Source: G965247265 sp965247265 (lineage in GTDB: Bacteria > Pseudomonadota > Gammaproteobacteria > UBA4575). Taken from it: a DNA stretch of 64,000 nucleotides. The position numbers and the translations under genes are program-made. Below, in pieces: positions 18,436 to 27,852 of this stretch. The notes beneath the pieces were generated by a model. The model did not search any database. It was not told the DNA's origin and worked only from the letters and a program-made list of their open reading frames with translations. Within the stretch, counting starts at the first letter, position 1. Every line of letters begins with the position of its first letter. The stretch covers positions 1 to 64,000 of the forward strand of contig OZ252002.1 in assembly GCA_965247265.1 (NCBI GenBank), written 5' to 3'.

Positions 18436-19368
18436 TTAAGCTAAACGGGAAACATAAGTTAGCCAAGAATCATTTAAGCCGCTTCTTCCATAAACAACAT
18501 CAAAATAAAGTGTCTGCAGTTGGGCCGTTATTGCACCTCGGCCACCTTCACCAATAATACGATTGTCTAATTCACGAATAGGTGTAATTTCTGCAGCAGT
18601 GCCCGTAAAGAAAGCTTCATCTGCAGTATACACTTCGTCACGTGTAATTGGTTTTTCTACTACCGAAAGATTTAAGCTGTCTGCTATTGTGATGATGGTT
18701 TTTCGAGTAATACCATCAAGAGCAGACGTTAGCTCTGGCGTGTAAAGCACCCCCTCTTTCACAATAAATATATTTTCTCCACTGCCCTCTGCTACAAATC
18801 CATCTACATCCAACAACAATGCTTCATCATACCCATCCCGTAACACTTCATTTAACGCAAGCATCGAATTAATGTAATTACCATTTATCTTAGCTCTGCA
18901 CATTGCTACGTTTACATGATGACGAGAATATGAAGACGTTTTCACACGGATCCCAATTTTCATATTTTCATCGCCTAAATATGAACCCCATTCCCATGCC
19001 GCAACAATACAATGAACCTGTATGTTATCTGCTCTTAAGCCCATACCCTCTGAACCATAAAAGCACATTGGACGCATATAGCCATAATCCAAGTTATTCT
19101 TGCTTATAGCATCGATATGCGCCTGATTTATTTCCTGTTTACTGAAGGGAATCTGCATATCAATTATTTTTGCAGAATTAAATAATCTATCTGTGTGATC
19201 CTGTAGTCTAAATACCGCTGTACCATGATCAGTTTTATATGCTCGAACACCCTCGAATACACCGGCACCGTAATGCAATGTATGAGTTAGCACATGCGTA
19301 TTAGCATCACGCCATGGTATGAATTCTCCATCGTACCAAATAAAACCATCTCTATCTGACATCGACAT
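18436..19368 (-). CDS. ilvE: Branched-chain amino acid aminotransferase
   Basis: IlvE is the PLP-dependent cytosolic transaminase that finishes isoleucine, leucine and valine synthesis. The 310-residue class IV aminotransferase shows the HTLHYGAGVFEGVRAY motif, the RAKINGNYINSMLA segment holding the PLP lysine, EGSGENIF, and FFTGTAAEITPI. An AGGAG about 10 bp upstream supports the ATG at 19368. glnE lies directly upstream, and the order glnE-ilvE-LPS core genes is also found in Pseudomonas. ilvD of the same pathway is in this window at 27853. Confidence 0.96.
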   Translation of the reverse strand: MSMSDRDGFIWYDGEFIPWRDANTHVLTHTLHYGAGVFEGVRAYKTDHGTAVFRLQDHTDRLFNSAKIIDMQIPFSKQEINQAHIDAISKNNLDYGYMRPMCFYGSEGMGLRADNIQVHCIVAAWEWGSYLGDENMKIGIRVKTSSYSRHHVNVAMCRAKINGNYINSMLALNEVLRDGYDEALLLDVDGFVAEGSGENIFIVKEGVLYTPELTSALDGITRKTIITIADSLNLSVVEKPITRDEVYTADEAFFTGTAAEITPIRELDNRIIGEGGRGAITAQLQTLYFDVVYGRSGLNDSWLTYVSRLA

Positions 19369-19431
19369 TTCTTATATTCTCCTAATAACCAAGTGATTTA
19401 CTCCGTATACATGCATGTACATAGCACAAGT

Positions 19432-22326
19432 TTAGTGTAACAGACTTGCCCAATATTTCTGTATTACTGACCTCTCTTTCGCAAATACGTTATCTTCTAC
19501 AGTATGAGGCAGGAGTCGCAAATTTAATTGATGCAAATGTTTCCGATACGCAAGGTAGATCGACTTAAGCTGTTCAGCAGTTTCTTCATCAATTAATTTG
19601 GATAATGCACATACATCAAGTATCTGTATATTATCGGTATATGAGCATAGCTCATTGTGCTCATATGCATAGCTAAGCACATAGAACTGTACGATAAATT
19701 CAATATCTACCAAGCCGCCTCTATCCCTTTTTATATTGAATTTATTTTCAACTTTACTGCCATGTTCTGACAATATTTTATCTCGCATTTCAATAATTGA
19801 ATTTCGCACTTCTTCTATTTCACGTTGTTGACAAAGTACATTTTTTCTAATTCTCTTAAATACATTTGCAAGGCTATTATCACTGGGTAATGGACGTGCG
19901 CGTATTAATGCCTGCTTCTCCCAAAGCCAGGCTTCATTTTCAAGATATCTTTTATACGAATTAATAGAACTAACAATTGCACCTGATTCACCATATGGTC
20001 TAAGCCTAATATCAATTTCAAATACTTTCCCTGCTGAAGTCATTGTTGTCATTAAGTGTATTGCGCGTTGCACTAAGCGTGTAAAAAAAACGTCGTTATT
20101 CAGTTTCTTTTCGCCATCTGTCTCACAAGTTATTCCGCTACTATTATGAACAAAAACAATATCCAAGTCTGATTCATAACCTAATTCCAACCCGCCTAAT
20201 TTTCCATATTCGATTATGAGTAACTCAGGCATAAATTTACCGTTACCATTAACACAAATCGGTGCGCCATATTTATCCGTTAAGTCTTTATATGCCCGAG
20301 AAATCGCATTGCTTAAACATGTTTCTGCCAACCAAGATAGATGACTACTAACACTCATGGTAGAAATATTTTCTGCAATATCAGCTGCAGCAATTTGCAA
20401 TGACTGCGCATGTTTAAATTCACGCAGACCCTCCATATATTTTTCTAAATCATCATTAGTGTATTGAACATATGTATCAAGTTGCTTATGCATTTCCAAA
20501 CTGCTCGGTGCTTCATAATAATTAGCCATCTTCAAAACCTCATCCAATAAAATTGGATGTGTTGAAATGTATTGTGCAATCCATGGACTAATTTCGATTA
20601 ATTTAAATAGCTTGTTAAGTTTATTTTGGCTTTCAATTAGCAGAGAAATATATGTTGATCGCTGTGTAATTTTTTTCAGGATAGCCAAAAAACGATCGAT
20701 AACGATATCCGAATTATCCAGATCTAATGTGTTTCTTAAAAAAATAGGGATAAAGTCATCAAGCCTACCCCTTGCCAAGGGCTCAAGTTGATGTACAACA
20801 GCAGTTTGAGAAAACACGCGTAATCTTTCATAGATACTTTGCGCATCTTTAGAATATTTTTCCAAGATTTCAATACAATATTCTTTATCTTCGATTTGCT
20901 GCCATAAATAAACAAACTCTTTGATATCTTCAGCTGACTGATCACCATCAACTTCGTTTATCTGTAACAATGATTGAAATACATTGTTGACAGATGATGC
21001 GTGCTCTATGTATTGAGAATAAAAGTCATCCCAATTATCCGCACCAAGTAAAAATGCGAATTGAAATTGATCTTGCTCAACATCTGGCAGCCGATGTGTT
21101 TGTTGGTCATCCCGAAGTTGTAATCCATTCTCAGCTTTCCTTAAAAAAAGATATGCAGCTATCAGCTTAGAAACACTCTCATGCGATAACATCCCTAAAT
21201 CTTCCAATTTGCTCAGCACATCTATTGTTGGGCGAATGCGCAGGGTTAGATGTCTTCCGCCATAAATCAATTGAAACAGTTGTGCTATAAACTCTATTTC
21301 ACGTATGCCGCCTTGTCCTATTTTTATATCAATCTTTGTTGTATTTTGTCTCGCTTTAACGTCAACCAGTTCTTTCATCGCACGAAGTGACTGCACAGCT
21401 CCATAATCGAGGTAGCGTCGATATATAAATGGGGTTGCATCAGCAAGGAACTGTTGACCTGCTTCAGCATCACCCGCAATTACCCTCGCCTTAATCCATG
21501 CGTATCTTTCCCAATCACGCCCATGCGTTTGAAAATATTGATCTATAGCTGAGAAAGTTGGAATTAATGTTCCAGAATTTCCAAATGGTCTTAGTCGTGT
21601 ATCTACTCTGAATACAAATCCGTCTTCAGTTTGTTCAGAAATGGCCTTGATGAATTGCTGAACTAGTTTTAAATAAAAACTAGCCGCATTAGCTTGTTGC
21701 TCACGTGTATGTTTAGAAATATCGGAATATGCAAATACAAGATCTACATCTGAAGAGAAATTAAGCTCGTATCCGCCGAGCTTCCCTAGCGCAAAGATGA
21801 CAACATGATTTTGCAATGTACACTCGAATTCACCTATTCGAGGTTGTATCTTCAACCAATCAAAACACCAGCTCAGCGTTTCATCTAAACAACTTTGTGC
21901 AAAAAAACTCAGTTCGCTTAACGTTTGTTTTACTGTTGCGTAGCCTTGCAGATCTCGCCAAGCAATTCGTGCATACTCAGCTTTTCTTATTTGCCTTAAT
22001 AATTTTTGTGTCTCTACCGTTTCTTTCGTGTGTTTGAATATTGGTTTTAAACGATCAATGTAGTTATCAATATTAAATTCAGAATGCAGCTCTTGATTTT
22101 TAACTAAATTTAGGAGCCATATAGGCTGCGAGTTGCACACTTGTTTAATGAATGGGCTTGCAAACCAAACTGCAAATATTTCATCCTTATGCTCAATAAG
22201 CGTTGGATCAGATTCCAACCTATTAAGCAAGACATCAAATTCTTCCTCAAATCTAGATGGAACGCGCTCTGGTGATAATCTAATCATGTATTCGATCATG
22301 GGCCCATAAAAGACAAAGCTGGCCAT
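19432..22326 (-). CDS. glnE: Bifunctional glutamine synthetase adenylyltransferase/deadenylylase
   Basis: GlnE switches glutamine synthetase by adding AMP or removing it by phosphorolysis, under PII control. The 964-residue protein has the expected duplicated architecture. An N-terminal nucleotidyltransferase-like half contains ELNFSSDVDLVFAYSD, and a C-terminal half contains ELGYESDLDIVFVHN; each has the DxD metal pair. RPFGNSGTLI and its counterpart RPYGESGAIV follow each site. Length is near the E. coli protein (946). It is divergent from the iron transporter operon, with the Fur box between them, and upstream of ilvE. Confidence 0.96.
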   Translation of the reverse strand: MASFVFYGPMIEYMIRLSPERVPSRFEEEFDVLLNRLESDPTLIEHKDEIFAVWFASPFIKQVCNSQPIWLLNLVKNQELHSEFNIDNYIDRLKPIFKHTKETVETQKLLRQIRKAEYARIAWRDLQGYATVKQTLSELSFFAQSCLDETLSWCFDWLKIQPRIGEFECTLQNHVVIFALGKLGGYELNFSSDVDLVFAYSDISKHTREQQANAASFYLKLVQQFIKAISEQTEDGFVFRVDTRLRPFGNSGTLIPTFSAIDQYFQTHGRDWERYAWIKARVIAGDAEAGQQFLADATPFIYRRYLDYGAVQSLRAMKELVDVKARQNTTKIDIKIGQGGIREIEFIAQLFQLIYGGRHLTLRIRPTIDVLSKLEDLGMLSHESVSKLIAAYLFLRKAENGLQLRDDQQTHRLPDVEQDQFQFAFLLGADNWDDFYSQYIEHASSVNNVFQSLLQINEVDGDQSAEDIKEFVYLWQQIEDKEYCIEILEKYSKDAQSIYERLRVFSQTAVVHQLEPLARGRLDDFIPIFLRNTLDLDNSDIVIDRFLAILKKITQRSTYISLLIESQNKLNKLFKLIEISPWIAQYISTHPILLDEVLKMANYYEAPSSLEMHKQLDTYVQYTNDDLEKYMEGLREFKHAQSLQIAAADIAENISTMSVSSHLSWLAETCLSNAISRAYKDLTDKYGAPICVNGNGKFMPELLIIEYGKLGGLELGYESDLDIVFVHNSSGITCETDGEKKLNNDVFFTRLVQRAIHLMTTMTSAGKVFEIDIRLRPYGESGAIVSSINSYKRYLENEAWLWEKQALIRARPLPSDNSLANVFKRIRKNVLCQQREIEEVRNSIIEMRDKILSEHGSKVENKFNIKRDRGGLVDIEFIVQFYVLSYAYEHNELCSYTDNIQILDVCALSKLIDEETAEQLKSIYLAYRKHLHQLNLRLLPHTVEDNVFAKERSVIQKYWASLLH

Positions 22327-22362
22327 ATTGTAGCTGACCAGTGCTTTTGAGGTATTCTAAAT

Positions 22363-22381
22363 GATAATGAGAATAGCTATC
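22363..22381. promoter_or_regulatory. Fur box upstream of the ferric iron ABC transporter
   Basis: The 19 bp gataatgagaatagctatc match the consensus Fur operator GATAATGATAATCATTATC at 15 of 19 positions. The site lies 42 bp before the ATG of the iron-binding protein gene. It would place the operon under ferric uptake regulator repression in iron-replete cells. It also argues against a start at 22361, which would put the operator inside the coding region. Confidence 0.8.
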
Positions 22382-22423
22382 ATTAGTATTATTGGTGATA
22401 AAAATGCATATAGGAACTGCCCC

Positions 22424-23452
22424 ATGCACACAAACAGCAAAAAACAACAACGTTTGGGACTTTTGATCTTTATTTGTGTGTTTGCCTGTGGCCTTAACGC
22501 CGCTGAGCTAAACATATACTCCGCGCGAAAAGAAGATCTTATTAAACCGCTACTACAAAATTTTGAAAATTTAACAAATATCAAAGTAAATCTTGTAACG
22601 GGCAAGGCAGACGCCCTACTACAACGACTAATTAGCGAAGGTAAAAATTCGCCAGCAGATTTATTAATTACAACAGATGCGGGACGGCTGTATCGCGCAC
22701 AACAAGCTCAAGTGCTGCAAAGTGTACATTCTGAAACACTCAATAATTCTATTCCTGAGCAATACCGTGAACCACAAGGCTACTGGTTTGGACTGTCTTT
22801 GCGTGCACGTCCCATTGTGTATTCAATCGAACGGATCAAGCCTGAGCAACTTTCTTCGTACGAAGCGCTAGCAGATGAAAAATGGAAACAAAAAATATGC
22901 ATACGCTCATCAGACAACATTTATAATCAATCTTTAGTTTCATCTCTAATTGCGCATAATGGTGAAGATGAAACACTTATGTGGGCTGAGTCATTTGTCA
23001 AAAATTTTGCTCGCCCACCACAAGGTGGTGATCGTGATCAAATTAAAGCTGTTGCATCAGGTCAATGTGATATCGCAATAGTGAATAACTACTATTTGGG
23101 GAAAATGCTTACTTCCAAAGATGCAGCTGAAAAAGATGCAGCCATGCAAGTAAAAATATATTGGCCTAATCAAGAAAACCACGGTGCGCATGTGAATATA
23201 AGCGGTGCAGGTGTAACAGCTGCCTCAAAAAATAAAGAATCAGCGTTAAAACTATTAGAATTTCTTGTTAGCGATACATCGCAACAATGGTTTGCAGAAA
23301 CTAACTTTGAGTACCCCGTCAAACCAGGCGTACAACCAAGTGAAATTTTAAAAACTTGGGGTGAATTCAAAGCAGACACATTGAGCTTGCACCAATTAGG
23401 CAAATTGAACGCCCAAGCTGTAATGATCATGGATCACGCTAAATGGAAATAA
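22424..23452 (+). CDS. fbpA: Ferric iron ABC transporter, periplasmic binding protein
   Basis: The 342-residue product has a signal peptide (LGLLIFICVFACGLNA, cleavage near NAAE) followed by LNIYSARKEDLIKPLL, the usual start of mature FbpA/FutA/AfuA proteins. The DIAIVNNYYLGKM segment carries the tyrosine pair that binds Fe3+ in this family. The protein would capture Fe3+ in the periplasm for the permease and ATPase encoded next. The start at 22424 is preferred because AGGA lies 10 bp upstream and the Fur box would be inside the longer frame. It is the first gene of a three-gene Fur-controlled operon. Confidence 0.92.
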   Translation: MHTNSKKQQRLGLLIFICVFACGLNAAELNIYSARKEDLIKPLLQNFENLTNIKVNLVTGKADALLQRLISEGKNSPADLLITTDAGRLYRAQQAQVLQSVHSETLNNSIPEQYREPQGYWFGLSLRARPIVYSIERIKPEQLSSYEALADEKWKQKICIRSSDNIYNQSLVSSLIAHNGEDETLMWAESFVKNFARPPQGGDRDQIKAVASGQCDIAIVNNYYLGKMLTSKDAAEKDAAMQVKIYWPNQENHGAHVNISGAGVTAASKNKESALKLLEFLVSDTSQQWFAETNFEYPVKPGVQPSEILKTWGEFKADTLSLHQLGKLNAQAVMIMDHAKWK

Positions 23453-23470
23453 CGAAAACTAGCCCATGGC

Positions 23471-25162
23471 ATGCGCACTAATAATGTTACTGCCAGTCAA
23501 TTAACATTAGGCCAAAGATATTGGCCGCGCCATAGTAATTTTGGTTGGGTGGTATGTACGTTTGTCATAGCATTGCTACTTAGTCTTCCTGTCGTTATTG
23601 TACTCTCATCATTGCTTCTACCATCAAGCGATGTGTGGCAGCACTTAAAAACTACAGTACTTGCAAGTTACGCAGTTAATTCTTTTTTACTAGTGCTGGG
23701 CGTTTCAACGGGGACTTTTTTATTAGGTGTATCTACTGCTTGGCTGTGCAGTGTATGCAATTTCCCTGGACGTAAAGTTTTCAGCTGGGCCCTGCTACTT
23801 CCACTGGCCTTCCCGCCATATATTATTGCTTACACCTACACTGGCATGTTGGACTTTGCAGGCCCCATTCAAAGTATTTTACGCGAAACTTTTGACTGGA
23901 AGTATGGCGACTACTGGTTCCCTGATGTGCGATCATTAGGTGGAGCAATTGTAATGCTAACTTTCGTTTTATATCCGTATGTCTATTTACTAACAAGAAC
24001 GGCATTTTCTGAACAATCTGCTAGTTTTCGTGAAGCTAGCCATGTACTAGGTGTCAATATTCATAATACGTTTTTATCAATAGCATTGCCCTTGGCGCGC
24101 CCTGCAATAGTTGCTGGACTAACCTTAGTAATCATGGAAACACTTGCGGACTATGGAACCGTACAATATTTTGGCGTTGCAACTTTTACTACGGGTATCT
24201 TTCGAACCTGGTTTGGATTTGGAGATCGAGTAGCTGCAACACAACTTGCAAGCATTCTACTACTATGTGTTTTTGCAATAATTCTTCTTGAACGTTACTC
24301 AAGACAATCTTACAGATATCAAAACCCAGCTCAATCAAAAATTAATTGGCGCTACTCCCTTTCAGGGACTAAAGCATTACTTGCATTTACAATTTGCAGC
24401 ATTCCTGTCAGCTTTGGATTTATTGTCCCTGCATTACAATTAAGTATTTGGTCTTATCAAACTGCACCTGAGGTGATTGATGGATCTTTTTTTACTTTAA
24501 CTTTTAATACATTACAACTTGCAATAGTGGTAGCTTTAATTGTCGTTGCTGCAGCAACTATCTTGGCTTATGGTAAACGCGTTAGCTCACACTTTGTTGT
24601 CCCTTATACGGTTAACATCAGCTCAATGGGGTATACCGTGCCAGGGATCATCATTGCAGTTGGCGTTCTTTTACCCTTTGCATGGATAGATAATTCTATT
24701 GACCATTGGCTACAGCAAACTTTTGGCATTTCAAGTGGTTTAATTTTATCAGGTACGTTAGCTGCATTGATTTTTGCACATGTGGTTCGTTTTCTAGCCA
24801 TTGGATTGAATACCGTAGATGCAAGTTTGGAAAAAATTCATCACAGTGTCGATGACGCTGCTCAGCTGCTTGGGCACAGAGCAATGAACCGTTTTACGAG
24901 CATTCATCTTCCTTTAATCCGTAGCGGCATGTTAACAGCCGCGTTGTTAGTGTTTGTTGAAGTTATAAAAGAATTACCTGCAACATTAGTGTTACGCCCG
25001 TTTAACTTTAATACGCTTGCAGTTCGCACATATGAACTTGCATCAGACGAGCGCTTAGCTGATTCCGCTTGCAGTGCACTACTCATTGTAGCTGTAGGTA
25101 TATTACCTATCTTGATACTTAATCGATCAATAACAAAAAGTGGAATCACACATGAAACTTAA
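23471..25162 (+). CDS. fbpB: Ferric iron ABC transporter, permease
   Basis: The 563-residue protein consists of two fused permease halves with about 12 transmembrane helices, as in FbpB/AfuB. Each half has the EAA-type cytoplasmic loop for contact with the ATPase: FREASHVLGVNIHNTFLSI followed by LPLARPA in the first, and VDDAAQLLGHRAMNRFTSI followed by HLPLIRS in the second. It starts 19 bp after fbpA and its end overlaps fbpC by 11 bp. Function: passage of Fe3+ across the inner membrane. Confidence 0.92.
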   Translation: MRTNNVTASQLTLGQRYWPRHSNFGWVVCTFVIALLLSLPVVIVLSSLLLPSSDVWQHLKTTVLASYAVNSFLLVLGVSTGTFLLGVSTAWLCSVCNFPGRKVFSWALLLPLAFPPYIIAYTYTGMLDFAGPIQSILRETFDWKYGDYWFPDVRSLGGAIVMLTFVLYPYVYLLTRTAFSEQSASFREASHVLGVNIHNTFLSIALPLARPAIVAGLTLVIMETLADYGTVQYFGVATFTTGIFRTWFGFGDRVAATQLASILLLCVFAIILLERYSRQSYRYQNPAQSKINWRYSLSGTKALLAFTICSIPVSFGFIVPALQLSIWSYQTAPEVIDGSFFTLTFNTLQLAIVVALIVVAAATILAYGKRVSSHFVVPYTVNISSMGYTVPGIIIAVGVLLPFAWIDNSIDHWLQQTFGISSGLILSGTLAALIFAHVVRFLAIGLNTVDASLEKIHHSVDDAAQLLGHRAMNRFTSIHLPLIRSGMLTAALLVFVEVIKELPATLVLRPFNFNTLAVRTYELASDERLADSACSALLIVAVGILPILILNRSITKSGITHET

Positions 25163-26198
25163 GTTGGATGTACGCGATCTTAGTGTAAATATTCAGGGTA
25201 AACGCGTACTGAATAATGTTTCGCTACAACTAGAGCCGGGGCATATTGCCTCAGTATTAGGGCCAAGCGGTTGTGGCAAAACAACTCTGTTACGTGCACT
25301 TGCTGGATTTCAAGATATCTCTAACGGCGAAATATATGTTCATAAAAAACTGCTAAGTAAGGCCGGCTATACCATCACCCCTGAACATCGACATATTGGT
25401 ATGATGTTTCAAGATCTAGCTTTGTTCCCACACCTTACTGTTGAACAAAATATTCGCTTTGGTCTTAAATCACTATCAAATGAAGAACAGCTCAAACGTA
25501 CACAGCAAGTATTAGAATTAACAGAGTTACAAAAAGAAAAAAAGAAACATCCACACCAATTATCTGGCGGACAACAACAACGTATAGCACTAGCGCGCGC
25601 ACTCGCGCCAAAACCTGAAGTATTATTACTCGATGAACCATTTTCCAGCCTAGATCCTGATTTACGTGAACAAGTTGCTACCGAAGTTCGCAAAATCCTA
25701 AAACACGAAAATGTTACTGCAATTCTTGTCACACATGATCAACATGAGGCGTTTGCAATGGCTGATGAAATTGCAGTTATGATGGATGGCCACATTGCCC
25801 AATGGGACACTGCATATAATATTTATCACAAACCTGACACAAGATTTGTCGCAGACTTTGTGGGCTTAGGGAGCATGGTCCCCGCTAAAATTGTTGATGA
25901 ATCAACCCTTGAGACAGAATTTGGTAATATTAAAGGCGAATTTAGTCGCTCATTTCATGCAGGTGAGGATGTAGATCTATTAGTCCGACCTGACGATATA
26001 CCTCATGATGATAGCAGTCCCATTACAGCTTTGGTTGAAGAAAAACGCTTCCGCGGTGCTGAATTTTTATACAAGCTTCGATTGGAAAGTGGCAACTCCG
26101 TTTTATGTTATGCACCCAGCCATCATAACCACCAAATCGGGGTACCAATTGGAATAAAGCTGGATTTAGAACACTTAGTCGTATTTCCTAGAAATTGA
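25152..26198 (+). CDS. fbpC: Ferric iron ABC transporter, ATP-binding protein
   Basis: The 348-residue ATPase has Walker A GPSGCGKTTLL near residue 40, the signature LSGGQQQRIALARAL, Walker B VLLLDEPFSSLD and the switch histidine in VTHDQHEAFA. The C-terminal hundred residues form a TOBE-like domain as in FbpC/AfuC. It energises Fe3+ uptake with FbpA and FbpB. ATG at 25152 is chosen; a GTG four codons earlier is also possible. Last gene of the operon, followed by a candidate terminator at 26212. Confidence 0.92.
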   Translation: MKLKLDVRDLSVNIQGKRVLNNVSLQLEPGHIASVLGPSGCGKTTLLRALAGFQDISNGEIYVHKKLLSKAGYTITPEHRHIGMMFQDLALFPHLTVEQNIRFGLKSLSNEEQLKRTQQVLELTELQKEKKKHPHQLSGGQQQRIALARALAPKPEVLLLDEPFSSLDPDLREQVATEVRKILKHENVTAILVTHDQHEAFAMADEIAVMMDGHIAQWDTAYNIYHKPDTRFVADFVGLGSMVPAKIVDESTLETEFGNIKGEFSRSFHAGEDVDLLVRPDDIPHDDSSPITALVEEKRFRGAEFLYKLRLESGNSVLCYAPSHHNHQIGVPIGIKLDLEHLVVFPRN

Positions 26199-26211
26199 CC
26201 AAATCGCCGTG

Positions 26212-26246
26212 AAGAACTATTTAGATGGCCGATGAAAGTTCTTTTT
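26212..26246 (+). terminator. Candidate terminator after fbpC
   Basis: An inverted repeat aagaact ... agttctt (26212-26218 and 26237-26243) with an 18-nt loop is followed at once by a T run (five consecutive T including the stem end). It sits 13 bp after the fbpC stop and would end the iron-transport transcript. The long loop makes it weaker than a classic terminator. Confidence 0.45.
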
Positions 26247-26353
26247 CCAAATTAAATACTCCCGTAATATCATATTACATACGCATTTTAGGCTTGACCT
26301 CTAATGCTGAAACCTCAACAATAGCAAAGCAGATTTTTACTTAGGAGTTAAAT

Positions 26354-26725
26354 ATGAGAATTAGCAAAGGCTTCATTTACCTTTTAATTGTGTCGTTCAC
26401 ATTCGGGCAATTATCACCCGCATTTGCAGGAATTGTTGGAACTGACAGATTCTTATCTGAACAAACTGTTGAGCAAGATCGTGATAATTTACGCATATTA
26501 ATGGCGCGTGATGAAGTCCGTTCTTTGCTAGAAAATAATGGTCTAACAGTAGAGCAAGCACAAGCACGCATAAATTCGCTTACAGATTCCGAGGTTAGAC
26601 AACTCGCTAGTAAATTCGAAGAATTACCTGCAGCCGGTGATGCATGGGTTATTGTGCTAGTTATTATTTTAGTTGTAATTATTCTAGAACTGGCCGGTGT
26701 CACAGACATTTTCACTGCGCTTTAA
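26354..26725 (+). CDS. PA2779 family protein (small exported membrane protein)
   Basis: The 123-residue protein has an N-terminal signal sequence (GFIYLLIVSFTFGQLSPAFA), a charged helical middle (VEQDRDNLRILMARDEVRSL, then NGLTVEQAQARINSLTDSEV) and a C-terminal hydrophobic helix (WVIVLVIILVVIILELAGV). This layout is that of the uncharacterised PA2779 family, which in Pseudomonas and relatives is encoded next to a PA2778-type cysteine peptidase, as here. A good ribosome site (AGGAG) precedes the ATG. It is probably inserted in the inner membrane facing the periplasm. Function is unknown; a substrate or partner of the neighbouring peptidase is a reasonable guess only. Confidence 0.8.
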   Translation: MRISKGFIYLLIVSFTFGQLSPAFAGIVGTDRFLSEQTVEQDRDNLRILMARDEVRSLLENNGLTVEQAQARINSLTDSEVRQLASKFEELPAAGDAWVIVLVIILVVIILELAGVTDIFTAL

Positions 26726-26771
26726 ATTTAAATATTACTAGCAATATTGGTTGGGGTGATAACATATTCAT

Positions 26772-27785
26772 TTGAATTTGATATCAAAAAGCGTATACAC
26801 CCGACCTGAAAATGCCCGCATTTATGCGGGCATTTTTTTCTCTGCATTTATGTACATTGCATGTGCAGCTCCTCAAACCAATCAACTGCAAGTCGAAAAA
26901 CCACACGACTTACCAGAGCAAGCAATTATTTCTAACGTACCATTTTTCCCTCAGGAACAATTTCATTGTGGACCTGCTACTTTGGCTATGGCGATGAATC
27001 ATTACAACATTGAAATTACTCCAAAAGAACTCGCTAAAGATGTGTTCACCCCAAGTCTTAAAGGCAGCCTACAAGTAGAAATGAAAGCCGCTTCTCGACA
27101 GCAAGGCATGCTTGCTTATGAACTTACTCCGAAGCTTGTATACCTTCTTGCAGAAGTTTCTGTTGGACATCCTGTAATTGTCCTGCAGAACTTAGCTATT
27201 AAAGTATATCCAGTTTGGCACTATGCGCTTGTAATTGGATACGATCTGAATTCAGAAATAATTATCCTGCATACTGGCTTGAATGAAAATTACGAAATCT
27301 CCATGAAAACGTTTGAACATACTTGGAACAGGGGAAATAATTGGGCACTTGTCGTGCTGCCCAGCGATCAACTTCCAAATGACCGCAATCAAAAGAATAT
27401 TCTCCAAGCCGCGGTAGATTTAGAACAAGTTGGAAAAATTGAAAATGCCAATGAAGCTTATAAGGCTATATCTAATCGATGGCCAAATAATTATGTTGCC
27501 GTGATGGGTTTAGCGAACACTTATCTTAGATTAAATGAACCCCATGAAGCTACAGAAAACTATCTGCGTGCTACAAAGATTAAACCTCGCCAAGCAGATG
27601 TGTATAACAATCTTGCATACAGCCTACACGCGCAAGCATGTGCTAATGCTTCTCTTCAATCTATACAATGTGCAATTATGTTAGAACCTGATAATCTCGA
27701 GTTCCAAGATTCACTAAAAGAAATTTCTCATTTAAAAACGGAAACAACCGAACAATCGTGTCCCGAAGTTGTTTGCCCTAAATAA
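26772..27785 (+). CDS. PA2778 family cysteine peptidase with TPR repeats
   Basis: The 337-residue protein has a lipoprotein-like signal (GIFFSAFMYIAC, lipobox cysteine near residue 31), then a C39-like papain-fold peptidase domain with the catalytic cysteine in QEQFHCGPATLAMAMNHY and a histidine in VWHYALVIGYD. The last third contains tetratricopeptide repeats (AVMGLANTYLRLNEPHEATE, VYNNLAYSLHAQA). No ATG precedes the signal, so TTG at 26772 or 26778 is taken as start. A terminator-like hairpin lies inside the first codons. In other bacteria the gene pairs with PA2779, encoded just upstream. The probable location is a membrane anchor facing the periplasm; the substrate is unknown. Confidence 0.82.
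   Translation: MNLISKSVYTRPENARIYAGIFFSAFMYIACAAPQTNQLQVEKPHDLPEQAIISNVPFFPQEQFHCGPATLAMAMNHYNIEITPKELAKDVFTPSLKGSLQVEMKAASRQQGMLAYELTPKLVYLLAEVSVGHPVIVLQNLAIKVYPVWHYALVIGYDLNSEIIILHTGLNENYEISMKTFEHTWNRGNNWALVVLPSDQLPNDRNQKNILQAAVDLEQVGKIENANEAYKAISNRWPNNYVAVMGLANTYLRLNEPHEATENYLRATKIKPRQADVYNNLAYSLHAQACANASLQSIQCAIMLEPDNLEFQDSLKEISHLKTETTEQSCPEVVCPK
26808..26838 (+). terminator. Terminator-like hairpin overlapping the start of the PA2778-type gene
   Basis: The sequence contains aaatgcccgca, a 3-4 nt loop and tgcgggcattt, followed by further T residues (seven in a row including the stem end). This is a GC-rich 11-bp stem with a T tract, the form of an intrinsic terminator, 83 bp after the PA2779-type stop. 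Unusually, the hairpin is within the apparent coding region of the next gene, where it encodes the residues just before the lipobox helix. It could end most transcripts after the first gene or act as an attenuator. Confidence 0.75.
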
Positions 27786-27852
27786 TTTTTAAAGCTTTCG
27801 GACTTTTATCATATTAATAATCCCTAATCCAAGTTAAAACTGGTAAAAAATC

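Noticed and set aside
22361..22423. Upstream ATG extending the iron-binding protein by 21 residues
   Set aside because: The extension would include the Fur box and place a charged region before the signal peptide; the ATG at 22424 has a better ribosome site.
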